A DNA stretch of 64,000 nucleotides from an uncultured Pelagibacteraceae bacterium (GCA_902573585.1 CACGKH010000003.1:1-64000), one strand, 5' to 3'. Counted from the stretch's first letter, positions 17,183-25,991 are shown. Numbers and translations are program-made. The notes: generated by a model not told the origin, from the sequence alone.

Positions 17183-17214
17183 AAATCTGCGTTACTTTAA
17201 AGTAACGCAGATTT
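17183..17214 (+). terminator. Intercistronic hairpin after the sugar-binding protein gene
   Basis: A perfect palindrome of up to 16 bp per arm (AAATCTGCGTTACTTT and its complement) followed by ATTTTTTT, only 8 bp before the permease start. It has the form of a rho-independent terminator but lies inside the operon, suggesting partial read-through or 3'-end protection of the binding-protein mRNA. Confidence 0.85.
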
Positions 17215-17222
17215 ATTTTTTT

Positions 17223-18098
17223 ATGGAATGGTTAAAAAAAAATTTACCTAAGATTGTAGTTGCACCATCATTTGCAGTTTTATTATGGTTCGTCTATGGT
17301 TTTATAGCCTGGACATTTTATGTTTCATTAACAAATTCAAAATTATTACCAAATTATGAATTTTGGGGAATTCATCAGTATATAAGACTTTGGCAAATGC
17401 CACGTTGGCATGTTGCTGTAGAAAATTTATTTATTTTTACAATTTTATTTATTATTTTATGTATTTTTATTGGAGTAATTCTCTCTATTTTTTTAGATCA
17501 AAAAATTCGATCTGAGGGTTTTCTTAAAACAATTTACCTTTATCCAATGGCTCTATCATTTATTGTTACGGGTACTGCTTGGAAATGGATATTAAATCCA
17601 ACAATGGGAATTGAAAAATTTGTCAATCAATTAGGTTTTGAAAATTTTCAATTTGACTGGTTGGTCACTCCAGGAATGTCAATTTATACTATTGTTATCG
17701 CAGGTGTTTGGCAATCATCAGGTTTTATAATGGCAATTTTTTTAGCAGGATTAAGATCAATTGATGACGAAGTAATTAAGGCTGCTAAAGTTGATGGAGC
17801 TAGCACTATTTCAATCTACATGAAAATTGTTCTACCAATGATGAGACCAGTTTTCATGAGTGCCATAGTAATATTGGTTCATTTATCTATAAAAAGTTAC
17901 GATTTAGTAATTGCATTAACAGCAGGTGGACCCGGAATTTCATCCGATATGCCAGCAGTTTTTATGACTAAAATGGCCTTTGGAAGAAGTGAAATAGGCC
18001 TAGCTTCTGCTAGTGCAATAATGATGTTTGCAACTGTTTCCGCAATTATTGTTCCATATCTTTATTCTGAATTGAGGAGGGAACAAGATGTTAAATAA
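17223..18098 (+). CDS. Sugar ABC transporter permease 1 (CUT1)
   Basis: A 291-residue MalF/GtsB-type inner-membrane permease with six main hydrophobic segments and the cytoplasmic EAA loop EVIKAAKVDGASTISIYMKIVLP (about 180-200), which docks on the ATPase. It starts right after the U-run of the intercistronic hairpin, without an obvious ribosome binding site, so its expression may be low. It overlaps the second permease by 11 bp. Confidence 0.92.
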   Translation: MEWLKKNLPKIVVAPSFAVLLWFVYGFIAWTFYVSLTNSKLLPNYEFWGIHQYIRLWQMPRWHVAVENLFIFTILFIILCIFIGVILSIFLDQKIRSEGFLKTIYLYPMALSFIVTGTAWKWILNPTMGIEKFVNQLGFENFQFDWLVTPGMSIYTIVIAGVWQSSGFIMAIFLAGLRSIDDEVIKAAKVDGASTISIYMKIVLPMMRPVFMSAIVILVHLSIKSYDLVIALTAGGPGISSDMPAVFMTKMAFGRSEIGLASASAIMMFATVSAIIVPYLYSELRREQDVK

Positions 18099-18945
18099 AA
18101 TAAATTTTTCTAGAATTTTTTTATTTTTAATTTTAGGTCTATTTGTTTTTTATTACATAACACCCTTATACGTAATGATTGTAACTTCATTGAAATCAAT
18201 GAATGAAATTAGAGAGGGAAATCTTTTTAGTTTACCAAGTACAATAAATTTTGATGCATGGAAAATTGCCTGGGGTGGTAGGGGAGAAGGAACAAGTGAT
18301 ACTTTTTTAAAACCTTATTTTTTTAACTCTCTTAAGATAACTATTCCTGCTTTAATAATCTCTACTTTATTAGGTGCTATTAATGGTTATGCTCTCACTA
18401 AATGGAAATTTAAAGGGGCGAATTTAATATTTTTACTTTTTTTATTTGGAACGTTTATACCTTATCAAGCAATCTTATTGCCTATGGCTAGAACTTTAGG
18501 TTTTTTAGGTATTTCGAATTCTCCAATTGGTTTGATACTTGTTCATTCTGTCTATGGATTAGGTTTTACTACTTTATTTTTTAGAAATTATTATGTTTCA
18601 ATTTCTGATGAAATTGTGAAAGCTGCAAAAGTTGATGGAGCAGGATTTTTTAAAATATTTTTTACGATCTTATTGCCTATTTCCCTGCCAATTTTAGTTG
18701 TAACCATAATTTTTCAATTTACTCAAATATGGAATGATTTTTTATTTGGAGTAACTTTTTCTTTCGGAGAACATGCTCCGATTCAAGTAGCCTTAAATAA
18801 TATGGTTTTAACTTCAGCTTCAGTAAAATATTATAATGTTGATATGGCTGCAGCAATTATGGCTGCTTTACCCACATTGGTAATATATATATTAGCTGGT
18901 AATTATTTCATTAAAGGATTAACTGCAGGGTCGGTAAAAGGATAA
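18088..18945 (+). CDS. Sugar ABC transporter permease 2 (CUT1)
   Basis: A 285-residue MalG/GtsC-type permease with six hydrophobic segments and the EAA loop DEIVKAAKVDGAGFFKIFF. GAGGAGGG near the end of the first permease gene is a good ribosome binding site. It pairs with permease 1 to form the translocation pore and is followed one base later by the ATPase gene. Confidence 0.92.
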   Translation: MLNKINFSRIFLFLILGLFVFYYITPLYVMIVTSLKSMNEIREGNLFSLPSTINFDAWKIAWGGRGEGTSDTFLKPYFFNSLKITIPALIISTLLGAINGYALTKWKFKGANLIFLLFLFGTFIPYQAILLPMARTLGFLGISNSPIGLILVHSVYGLGFTTLFFRNYYVSISDEIVKAAKVDGAGFFKIFFTILLPISLPILVVTIIFQFTQIWNDFLFGVTFSFGEHAPIQVALNNMVLTSASVKYYNVDMAAAIMAALPTLVIYILAGNYFIKGLTAGSVKG

Positions 18946-18946
18946 G

Positions 18947-20056
18947 ATGGCTACATTAAAAATAAAAAACTTAGAAAAAAAATTTAATCAAACTGAAGTT
19001 CTAAAAGGTATAAATTTAGAAATTAATGATGGTGATTTTTTAGTTTTACTTGGACCATCTGGGTGTGGAAAATCAACTTTATTAAATACTATAGCGGGTC
19101 TTGAGAATTCTGATAATGGTGAAATTATTATTGATTCACAAAAGGTCAACGATATGGAACCAAGTGAAAGAGATATTGCTTTTGTATTTCAATCTTATGC
19201 ACTTTATCCAGCTATGAATGTAGAGGAAAATATTGTTTTTGGACTAAAACAGAGAAAAATTTCAAAAGACAAAATTAATGAGTCACTAAATAGAATTGTT
19301 GAATTATTAAAAATTACAGAGTTATTAAAAAGAAAACCCGCACAATTATCTGGTGGGCAAAGACAAAGAGTTGCTATGGGTCGAGCTTTAGTTAGAGATC
19401 CAAAAATTTTTTTATTTGATGAACCACTTTCAAATCTTGATGCTAAGTTAAGAATAGAAATGAGAAGAGAAATAAAGAAATTACATAAAAATTTTAAAAC
19501 AACTATGGTTTATGTAACCCATGATCAAACTGAAGCAATGAGCCTGGGTACCAAAATAGCTATAATGAATAATGGTAAAATAGAACAATTTGATACGCCT
19601 AATAATATTTACAATAAGCCAAATAGTATTTTTGTTGCTGATTTTGTTGGGTCTCCATCAATGAATTTTATAAGCGGTTACATTAAAAAAGATGAAAATG
19701 TTATTTCTTTTTTCCCCGATAATGAGAAACAAAAAAGTATAAATTTAAATTTAATTAAAACAAAAGTTAATAATTCTGATGAAATTTTGTTAGGCATAAG
19801 ACCTGAACACATCTTTTTAAAAAAAGAACATGCTGTAAGAGTTACCAAAGATCATAATTTTGCTGAAATTGAAGTTAACCCCGAACTTCATGAATATATA
19901 GGCCATGAACAAATAGTTACTTTTAATTATTATGGCCAGGAAATTTTAGGTAAATTTTCTTCATCAATAAATATTGAAATAGATAAAAAAATGACACTAT
20001 TTGTTGATTTAAATAGTGTGTCTCTTTTTGACAAAGAGACAAAAAGAAGAATTTAG
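18947..20056 (+). CDS. Sugar ABC transporter ATPase (MsmK/UgpC type)
   Basis: A 369-residue ATPase with Walker A GPSGCGKSTLL (about 37-47), signature LSGGQRQRVA, Walker B KIFLFDEPLSNLD and the switch histidine in VTHDQTEA. The C-terminal third is the TOBE/regulatory domain found in MalK-like CUT1 ATPases (LGIRPEHIFL). It energises the two permeases upstream. No other unpaired CUT1 system in the window competes for it. Confidence 0.94.
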   Translation: MATLKIKNLEKKFNQTEVLKGINLEINDGDFLVLLGPSGCGKSTLLNTIAGLENSDNGEIIIDSQKVNDMEPSERDIAFVFQSYALYPAMNVEENIVFGLKQRKISKDKINESLNRIVELLKITELLKRKPAQLSGGQRQRVAMGRALVRDPKIFLFDEPLSNLDAKLRIEMRREIKKLHKNFKTTMVYVTHDQTEAMSLGTKIAIMNNGKIEQFDTPNNIYNKPNSIFVADFVGSPSMNFISGYIKKDENVISFFPDNEKQKSINLNLIKTKVNNSDEILLGIRPEHIFLKKEHAVRVTKDHNFAEIEVNPELHEYIGHEQIVTFNYYGQEILGKFSSSINIEIDKKMTLFVDLNSVSLFDKETKRRI

Positions 20057-20071
20057 ATTATAAATCTTAAT

Positions 20072-20920
20072 ATGAAATTATTAAGATTAGGTGAAACTGG
20101 ATCTGAAAAGCCTGCATTAATTGATAATGAAAATAAATATAGAGATCTATCTTCAATTATTGTGGATCTAAATCCTCACAGTTTAAATTTTGAAACTTTA
20201 GAAAAAATTAAAAGTATAGATGTTTCTAAACTTCCTGAACTAGATTCAAATCTTAGAATTGGTGCGTGTGTGTCTAATCCGTCAAAATTTATTGGCATTG
20301 GGTTGAACTTTAAAGATCATGCTGAAGAACAAAACTTACCTATACCAAAAGAACCGATTATATTCTCAAAATTTACCAGCTGTATTACTGGACCTAACGA
20401 TCCAATAATTATTCCAAAAGTATCAAGTCATACTGACTGGGAGGTAGAACTAGGTTTTGTAATTGGTAAAAAAGCTATCAATGTAAGTTTGGATAAAGCT
20501 TTAGATCATGTCTTGGGTTTTTTTCTCGTAAACGATGTGAGTGAAAGAAATTATCAGAAAAATAAAGGATTAACTTGGGATAAAGGTAAAGGATTTGATA
20601 CATTTGGTCCAATAGGACCTTTCATTGTTACAAAAGATGAGCTGCCTGATTTTCAAAAATTAAATATGTTTTTAGATGTTAATGGAAAAAGAATGCAAAC
20701 TGGTAACACAGAACAAATGATTTTTGATATTAAAACTTTAGTATCATATATGAGTTCATGTATGAGTTTGCATCCTGGTGATATTTGTTGCACAGGAACG
20801 CCCCCTGGTGTTGGAGAAAATATGAAACCTCCTTATTTTCTAAAAGGTGGTGAGGAAGTTGTTTTGGGTATTGATAAATTGGGTCAACAAAAACATAAAG
20901 TTGTTCCCTATAAAGATTAA
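20072..20920 (+). CDS. Fumarylacetoacetate hydrolase family protein
   Basis: A 282-residue FAH-fold hydrolase. The metal site is visible as GIGLNFKDHAEE, TDWEVELGFVIG (the E-x-E ligands) and VNDVSERNYQ. WDKGKGFDTFGPIGP and the C-terminal CTGTPPGVG complete the signature. Relatives cleave 2,4-diketo-3-deoxy sugar acids, acylpyruvates or ureidoglycolate. In this sugar operon a 2,4-diketo-3-deoxy-aldonate hydrolase role is attractive but unproven. The last base of the ATPase gene is 15 bp upstream. Confidence 0.85.
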   Translation: MKLLRLGETGSEKPALIDNENKYRDLSSIIVDLNPHSLNFETLEKIKSIDVSKLPELDSNLRIGACVSNPSKFIGIGLNFKDHAEEQNLPIPKEPIIFSKFTSCITGPNDPIIIPKVSSHTDWEVELGFVIGKKAINVSLDKALDHVLGFFLVNDVSERNYQKNKGLTWDKGKGFDTFGPIGPFIVTKDELPDFQKLNMFLDVNGKRMQTGNTEQMIFDIKTLVSYMSSCMSLHPGDICCTGTPPGVGENMKPPYFLKGGEEVVLGIDKLGQQKHKVVPYKD

Positions 20921-20932
20921 TTTAAAATTTTA

Positions 20933-21640
20933 ATGATTGAATTAATTATTGCTTTAGGAGCGGGTTTAATAAGTTTTTTATCACCGTGTGTTTTGCCACT
21001 TATACCTGGTTATATTTCCTATATTTCAGGCAGTTCATTAAATGAGCTGATTGAAAAAAAGAATGTAAATTTATTTCCAATCATTTTATTCACTATTGGG
21101 TTTTCTATAGTCTTTATAATTTTTGGAGCAGCGTCAACTTTTTTAGGTCAAGTTTTGCTTCAAAATTCTTACGAACTAAGAATAGCAGCTGGAATAATAA
21201 TAGTTATTCTTTCATTGCATATTATTGGAATAATTAATCTAAAATTTTTAAATTATGAAAAAAGAATTCAAACAAAAACTAATACTAATTTTTATAGCCC
21301 TATTTTAATTGGTATGGCCTTTGCCTTTGGTTGGACTCCATGTATAGGCCCAATACTTGGATCTATCTTAGTTCTTGCAGCTACTGAAGACAGTATAAAT
21401 AAAGGGATTTTGCTTTTGATTTCTTATTCTTTGGGATTAGCTTTGCCATTTATCCTATCTGGTTATCTAATACAAAAATTTTTAATTTTTTCAAAAAATT
21501 TTAAAAAAAATATTAGTTTAGTATCCAAAATAGGTGGAATAATCCTGTTAATTACTGGTGTTTTAATATTAACTAACCAATTACAAGCTTTAGGATATTA
21601 TTTATTAAATATTTTCCCATTCTTGCAAAATTTTGGTTAA
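20933..21640 (+). CDS. ccdA: CcdA-like thiol-disulfide membrane transporter
   Basis: A 235-residue membrane protein with six hydrophobic segments of the CcdA/DsbD-beta family. The two redox cysteines are visible in SFLSPCVLPLIPGYIS (TM1) and FGWTPCIGPILG (TM4). Such proteins carry electrons from cytoplasmic thioredoxin to periplasmic thiols, often for cytochrome c assembly. It lies 12 bp after the FAH gene and probably rides on the same transcript without sharing its pathway. Confidence 0.9.
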   Translation: MIELIIALGAGLISFLSPCVLPLIPGYISYISGSSLNELIEKKNVNLFPIILFTIGFSIVFIIFGAASTFLGQVLLQNSYELRIAAGIIIVILSLHIIGIINLKFLNYEKRIQTKTNTNFYSPILIGMAFAFGWTPCIGPILGSILVLAATEDSINKGILLLISYSLGLALPFILSGYLIQKFLIFSKNFKKNISLVSKIGGIILLITGVLILTNQLQALGYYLLNIFPFLQNFG

Positions 21641-21647
21641 ACAAACT

Positions 21648-22229
21648 ATGAAAATTTATCAAATAGATTCTAGTGCAAGAAAAGAAGGCTCAACTTCAAG
21701 AGCTTTAGCCAAAAAGCTTTTAGATAAAATTAAAAAGCCAGAAGATGAAATTGTATATAGAGATTTAGATGATGAAATGGTTTTTGTTTCTGGACTAACA
21801 GAGTCTGGAATGAAAATAGATAAAAAAGATCAAACAGAACATCACAAAAAAATGTTTGAGTTATCTGACACATTAGTAAAAGAGCTTAAGGAAAGTGATA
21901 TAATTATTATTTCTGCACCAATTTATAATTATGGCCCACCAGCAACTTTAAAAGCTTGGTCAGACCTAGCTGCAAGAGTAGGTGAAACTTTTAGATTTAA
22001 ACCTAATGGTAGAAGAGAAGGTTTATTAAAAAATAAAAGAGCATATTTAGTAATTACATCAGGGGGAACAAAACTTAATAGTGATGAAGATTTTCTTACC
22101 CCATGGTTAAAATTTATTTTAAATTTTTTTGGAATTGAAAAAATTGACATTATTTGTGCTGATCAGATGGCATTAGATTATAAAAAATCAATTCAAGATG
22201 CCGAAAAACAAATAGAAAATATTTGTTAA
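21648..22229 (+). CDS. FMN-dependent NAD(P)H oxidoreductase (AzoR-like flavodoxin fold)
   Basis: A 193-residue flavodoxin-like protein opening MKIYQIDSSARKEGSTSRAL, which matches the phosphate-binding loop of FMN-dependent NADH azoreductases/quinone reductases. APIYNYGPPATLKAWSD and the TSGGTKL segment complete the FMN pocket. The ORF track starts at a TTG (21633) inside the preceding gene; ATG 21648 fits the family start. The 3' end overlaps the convergent dioxygenase gene by 4 bp. Confidence 0.85.
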   Translation: MKIYQIDSSARKEGSTSRALAKKLLDKIKKPEDEIVYRDLDDEMVFVSGLTESGMKIDKKDQTEHHKKMFELSDTLVKELKESDIIIISAPIYNYGPPATLKAWSDLAARVGETFRFKPNGRREGLLKNKRAYLVITSGGTKLNSDEDFLTPWLKFILNFFGIEKIDIICADQMALDYKKSIQDAEKQIENIC

Positions 22230-23326
22230 AGATTATATTTTCTCTTTAAATGTTTTAATTTACCCTCGGTACTATCGTAATCTATGTAACAACCTTGCAA
22301 AAAACGGTTTCCTTCATTAGCATCGTAAGTAGTCCTGCCATGAAGAAGCCTGTGATTATCCATCATCAACAAATCACCAGGTGATAGCTTAAACTCTATT
22401 CTAAATTTATCAGAATTATATAATTCAGATATTTTTTTTCTAGCTGAATAAAATAATTCTAATTTTTCTTTATCCATTAGAGGCACAAAATCCAATCTAG
22501 GACTAAACCTTACTTGTTTAAATTTTCCATCATCGTCTAATCGAATCATTTCAGCCCAATCTTCTAAAACTACACTTTGATCAATAAACTGAAATCTAAC
22601 TTTGACTTCAGTTAAAATTTTATAATAATCTAGAAAATCTTTTTTTAGTTTTTGTGTAACAGTATAACCGTCAACCAAAGTTGAAAAACCACCACTGACT
22701 TCATTTTCAATACAATGCAACATTTGAATACAAGGCACGGGATTTCTATAAGGATTATCTGTGTGAGGAGCAAGTGGCAATGAAGTATAGGCTAAATCAT
22801 TAGGATTTGGTTTTGATTTAACATTAAAAAACTCTCCAAAATTAGTTCTTCTAATGCTTCCGATAGAATTTGCAAAGTTTACTATAAAGTTATTTTTTGT
22901 GGGAACTTTTTTAAATATGACAAAACCATATTGATAGAAATTAACCAAAGCTTTGTACATTTGTTTTTCTTCACAAAAATTATCTTTAAATTCGAAATTT
23001 ATAAAGTTTTTTAGTGTAGAGTTCCATTCAACTTTATTTATATGCTCAACTTCATTAATATTAGAAAATTCTTTTAAAATATTTTGAATTGCTAACTTAG
23101 TATAAGCTCCATCTTTAAATGTAACTTCCAAGAAATCTTTTGATAAATTTAAATTATCAATTTCTATATTCTCTTTTAACTCAGTAGGATCAAATAGTCT
23201 CTGCTGTGTTCCTTTATCAACAAAATTATCTCCATTAACCCTTTCTCTTAGCCAAAAAGGATGAATTTCTTTTTTAGATCCTTTATTCTCAAAGAATACT
23301 TTTTTGTTTTTTAGTTCAATTTTCAT
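22226..23326 (-). CDS. TauD/TfdA-type 2-oxoglutarate dioxygenase, gamma-butyrobetaine hydroxylase-like
   Basis: A 366-residue Fe(II)/2-oxoglutarate dioxygenase. The iron ligands are the HxD in LAPHTDNPYR (about 192-194) and the distal histidine in NHRLLHGRTTYD (about 330), followed by the 2-oxoglutarate arginine. The N-terminal 90 residues carry the DUF971-type domain (FWLRERVNGDN) found in gamma-butyrobetaine and trimethyllysine hydroxylases. A role in carnitine or methylated-amine metabolism is plausible. The gene stands alone on the minus strand. Confidence 0.85.
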   Translation of the reverse strand: MKIELKNKKVFFENKGSKKEIHPFWLRERVNGDNFVDKGTQQRLFDPTELKENIEIDNLNLSKDFLEVTFKDGAYTKLAIQNILKEFSNINEVEHINKVEWNSTLKNFINFEFKDNFCEEKQMYKALVNFYQYGFVIFKKVPTKNNFIVNFANSIGSIRRTNFGEFFNVKSKPNPNDLAYTSLPLAPHTDNPYRNPVPCIQMLHCIENEVSGGFSTLVDGYTVTQKLKKDFLDYYKILTEVKVRFQFIDQSVVLEDWAEMIRLDDDGKFKQVRFSPRLDFVPLMDKEKLELFYSARKKISELYNSDKFRIEFKLSPGDLLMMDNHRLLHGRTTYDANEGNRFLQGCYIDYDSTEGKLKHLKRKYNL

Positions 23327-23392
23327 ACAATTTTCAAATCATTATTTAAAATTATGCTTTAATCAATAAGAATTAAATAGTATTAGTCCACT

Positions 23393-24199
23393 GTGATAAA
23401 ATTAAAATCTTCAGATTATAAAATTTATTCAAAATTTATTGAAAATTTGGCTAAAAAACTAACTAAATTATATTATTCAAAATTGAACAAACCCTTCACG
23501 GTATCCAATAAACTTAGTGGAAAAGGGTATGACCCCGTAACTAGTGCTGATAAAGCATTTGAAAAATTTATTAGAGCAGAAATACAAAAAAAATTTCCCA
23601 ACCATCAAGTGATAGGTGAGGAATTTGGTAGTAAAAAATCTAATAGTGATTTTTCTTGGGTGATTGATCCGATTGATGGGACGAGATCATTTGTTATAGG
23701 TAATCCTACATGGAGCAATTTGATTTCATTAAATTTTAAGGGAACTCCTATTTTAGGTCTTGCAAACTTTCCAATATTAAAAAAGTATTATTTTAACAGC
23801 TCAAATAAATCCTCATATGTTTTTGAAAATGGTAAAAAAAAAATAATAAAAGTAAACACTAAAGCAACTTTTTCTAACATGAAAATGTCAGCAGCATTTC
23901 ATGGTGGATTATCATTAAAACAGCAAAAAAAAATACCTCAAATATTAAAAAAAATGCAATTTCCTTGTGCAGATGCTTTAAGTTATTCTCATTTTGCTGA
24001 GGGAAAAGTTGATGTAGTTTTGCAATGTTCAAATAAAATTTGGGATATACATCCTTTAATCCCAATAATTAAAGCTGCTGGTGGAATTGTAACTACATGG
24101 AAAAATCAAGATGCAATTAAGGGTGGAAACATTATTTGCTCATCAAATAAAACCATTCACAAAAAATTATTAAAAATTCTAAAACCAGTCGCTAAGTAG
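23393..24199 (+). CDS. Inositol monophosphatase family phosphatase (HisN-like)
   Basis: A 268-residue Mg-dependent phosphatase. Metal ligands are visible in GEEFG (about 75-79), WVIDPIDGTRSFVIGNPTW (about 90-108) and IWDIHPLIPIIKAAGG (about 217-232). The IDGTRSFV variant is typical of the histidinol-phosphatase (HisN) branch rather than SuhB. The start is GTG at 23393; no in-frame ATG lies near it. The 3' end overlaps the convergent SMR gene by 8 bp. Confidence 0.87.
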   Translation: MIKLKSSDYKIYSKFIENLAKKLTKLYYSKLNKPFTVSNKLSGKGYDPVTSADKAFEKFIRAEIQKKFPNHQVIGEEFGSKKSNSDFSWVIDPIDGTRSFVIGNPTWSNLISLNFKGTPILGLANFPILKKYYFNSSNKSSYVFENGKKKIIKVNTKATFSNMKMSAAFHGGLSLKQQKKIPQILKKMQFPCADALSYSHFAEGKVDVVLQCSNKIWDIHPLIPIIKAAGGIVTTWKNQDAIKGGNIICSSNKTIHKKLLKILKPVAK

Positions 24200-24527
24200 T
24201 TTTACCAAGGGTATTTAATAAAATCACTCCAATAATAATTAAAGCAATTCCAATTATTCCATATAAATTTGGTGTTTGATTATACTTAAAAACACCAAAT
24301 AATGTAACAGCAGTGATTGTTAAACCTCCATATGTTGCATAAGTAAATCCAACAGGAATTACACTCATAGCTTTTGCCATAAAAAATATAGCCATTATAA
24401 TTGTAGTAATACAAAAAATCGTTGGAGTAATATTTGTAAAACCATTAGTAGATTTTAAAAATCCGTTAGAAGCAATTCCTAAAACAATAGTTAGCACTAA
24501 ATAAATATATCCAGATAAATTTGTCAT
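24192..24527 (-). CDS. SMR-family small membrane transporter, second of a pair, lacks the TM1 glutamate
   Basis: A 111-residue protein with four hydrophobic helices and the SMR layout. Compared with EmrE, the segment ILAEVIGTT that carries the essential Glu14 reads VLTIVLGIA here, so the proton/substrate-coupling glutamate is lost. The TM3 residue equivalent to Trp63 is also changed (TYATYGGLT), while the TYA tyrosine is kept. It lies 3 bp after its paralogue; such adjacent pairs usually form heterodimers. Classic drug efflux is unlikely. Confidence 0.8.
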   Translation of the reverse strand: MTNLSGYIYLVLTIVLGIASNGFLKSTNGFTNITPTIFCITTIIMAIFFMAKAMSVIPVGFTYATYGGLTITAVTLFGVFKYNQTPNLYGIIGIALIIIGVILLNTLGKTT

Positions 24528-24530
24528 AAG

Positions 24531-24866
24531 CTATCCTGTTTTACCAAGTAAATTTACTATTAAAACTCCTGAAATTATTAAAATGAGACCAATAATTGTA
24601 TAAAAGTCAGGCATTTGATTAAATTTATATATTCCAAATACTGTTGTAGCAATAATACAAAGACCAGCAAAAGAAGCGTAAGTAATGCCTACAGGGATAG
24701 TTTTCATAACAATTGACAAAGTAAACATACAACCAACTATTGTTAAGGCTGTAAATAAACTTGGAATAAATAAAGTGAAACCGTTAGCACTTTTTGCAAA
24801 ACCATTTGCAGCAGTACCTAAAACTACAGCCAATATTAGAATAATGTAGGCAATTATATTACTCAC
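24531..24866 (-). CDS. SMR-family small membrane transporter, first of a pair, lacks the TM1 glutamate
   Basis: A 111-residue four-helix SMR protein clearly paralogous to the next gene (shared VLGxAxNGFxKSxNGFT and C-terminal LLGKT). The position of EmrE Glu14 is valine (ILAVVLGTA), and the Trp63 position is phenylalanine (TYASFAGLC). Both partners thus lack the residue known to be required for proton-coupled export. The pair may be a repurposed permease, a lipid-linked sugar or metabolite carrier, or a structural unit. Confidence 0.8.
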   Translation of the reverse strand: MSNIIAYIILILAVVLGTAANGFAKSANGFTLFIPSLFTALTIVGCMFTLSIVMKTIPVGITYASFAGLCIIATTVFGIYKFNQMPDFYTIIGLILIISGVLIVNLLGKTG

Positions 24867-24881
24867 ATTTGAAGAATATTC

Positions 24882-25103
24882 TTATTTTGTTATTTTATCT
24901 ACAAACTTTTTTGCAATAGGACCAACCAATAAAGCAGCTGTTATTGCAATTGGAAGCCCAACTACCCAAGCTTTTAAGAATCTATTTAAGTAACCATTAT
25001 CCATTCCAGTGTTTACATAAGTAATAATTAAGGTCATGAGCAAACTCATACCGAATCCCATGACTAAAATAAATAAAAGGTTGGAAAATCTTTTTGGAAA
25101 CAT
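24882..25103 (-). CDS. DUF2798 small membrane protein
   Basis: A 73-residue protein with two hydrophobic helices separated by a short polar loop (NTGMDNGYLNRFLKAW) and a lysine-rich tail, matching the DUF2798 pattern. The function is unknown. It is in a tight minus-strand run with the TPR gene 4 bp upstream and the SMR pair 15 bp downstream. Confidence 0.78.
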   Translation of the reverse strand: MFPKRFSNLLFILVMGFGMSLLMTLIITYVNTGMDNGYLNRFLKAWVVGLPIAITAALLVGPIAKKFVDKITK

Positions 25104-25107
25104 TTTA

Positions 25108-25659
25108 TTATATACTTTCTTTTTTAATTTGTTTTTTAAGTTTTTCTATCATTATCAATGGTGATTTCATGTTAGGGTGAATTTTATGGGCCTCAACATA
25201 GCTATCAATGGCTTTTTGGTAATTGTTTAATGCAGTTTGTACTAACCCTTGACCAGATAATGCACCAAAATGTCTTTTTTCTAACTCAAGAACTTTATCA
25301 ATATCAGCTTGAGATAACTCATATTTTCCCATTAAATATAAAACTGTAGCTCTTTTGTTCCATGCCTCAGCCCAATTAGAATCTAATTCTATTGTTTTAG
25401 TAAATGTATCATAGGCTGTCTCAAGTTTATTTTGAGACATGTAAAAAGATCCATCTGCTAGAAGAGCTGTTAAACTATTCTCTGAGGGATGAGTAGTCCA
25501 TAACTCCCATATTTTAGATTCAATTTTTTTGGAATCTTCATAATTTGTGGCTATTTTTAATTGATCAAACAAATCATTAATCTGTTTTTGCTGATTATTA
25601 TCAGCATAAGATAAACAAGAACAAACCAAAAAAATGAGAGTTATGAATATTTGTTTCAC
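25108..25659 (-). CDS. Secreted tetratricopeptide-repeat protein
   Basis: A 183-residue protein with a Sec signal peptide (cleavage probably after CLSYA) and about three TPR-like helical repeats in residues 60-175 (for example WAEAWNKRATVLYLMGKYE and YQKAIDSYVEAHKIHP). It probably acts as a periplasmic protein-interaction scaffold; partners are unknown. It starts within 1 bp of the end of the preceding NTF2-like gene. Confidence 0.82.
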   Translation of the reverse strand: MKQIFITLIFLVCSCLSYADNNQQKQINDLFDQLKIATNYEDSKKIESKIWELWTTHPSENSLTALLADGSFYMSQNKLETAYDTFTKTIELDSNWAEAWNKRATVLYLMGKYELSQADIDKVLELEKRHFGALSGQGLVQTALNNYQKAIDSYVEAHKIHPNMKSPLIMIEKLKKQIKKESI

Positions 25660-25980
25660 TTATTTAGCTAATTTTGTAGCTCCAGTCTCTTGGTATGTAA
25701 CTTTACCATCCTTAAACTTATAATAAGACATCACAGCTTCTTTATTTCCATCATTAAAAGTTACCATTGCGTGCTCAAAACCGACTTCATTATTTTCAAA
25801 AAGCACTCTTACATTGCTTTTCTTAACATCTTTCATACCAATCCAACCCACAACATCTTTTTTTGTTAAAGTTTTTCCAGATGCATGCATCAAAAATTGA
25901 TAATCATCATGAATTAATTGCTCTGCACCAGTAGTATTTCCTTCGTTTATTATTTTAGTCATCTTTTCTATAATCGACAT
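25660..25980 (-). CDS. NTF2/SnoaL-like protein
   Basis: A 106-residue cytosolic protein with an NTF2-like layout: an N-terminal helix (EKMTKIINEGNTTGAEQLI), the HDDYQFLMHASG segment and three to four strands ending VTYQETGA. Such folds serve as small enzymes or binding domains; the function cannot be read. It is part of the 24.2-27.2 kb minus-strand run, 1 bp before the TPR gene. Confidence 0.65.
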   Translation of the reverse strand: MSIIEKMTKIINEGNTTGAEQLIHDDYQFLMHASGKTLTKKDVVGWIGMKDVKKSNVRVLFENNEVGFEHAMVTFNDGNKEAVMSYYKFKDGKVTYQETGATKLAK

Positions 25981-25991
25981 ACTTTCTCCTA

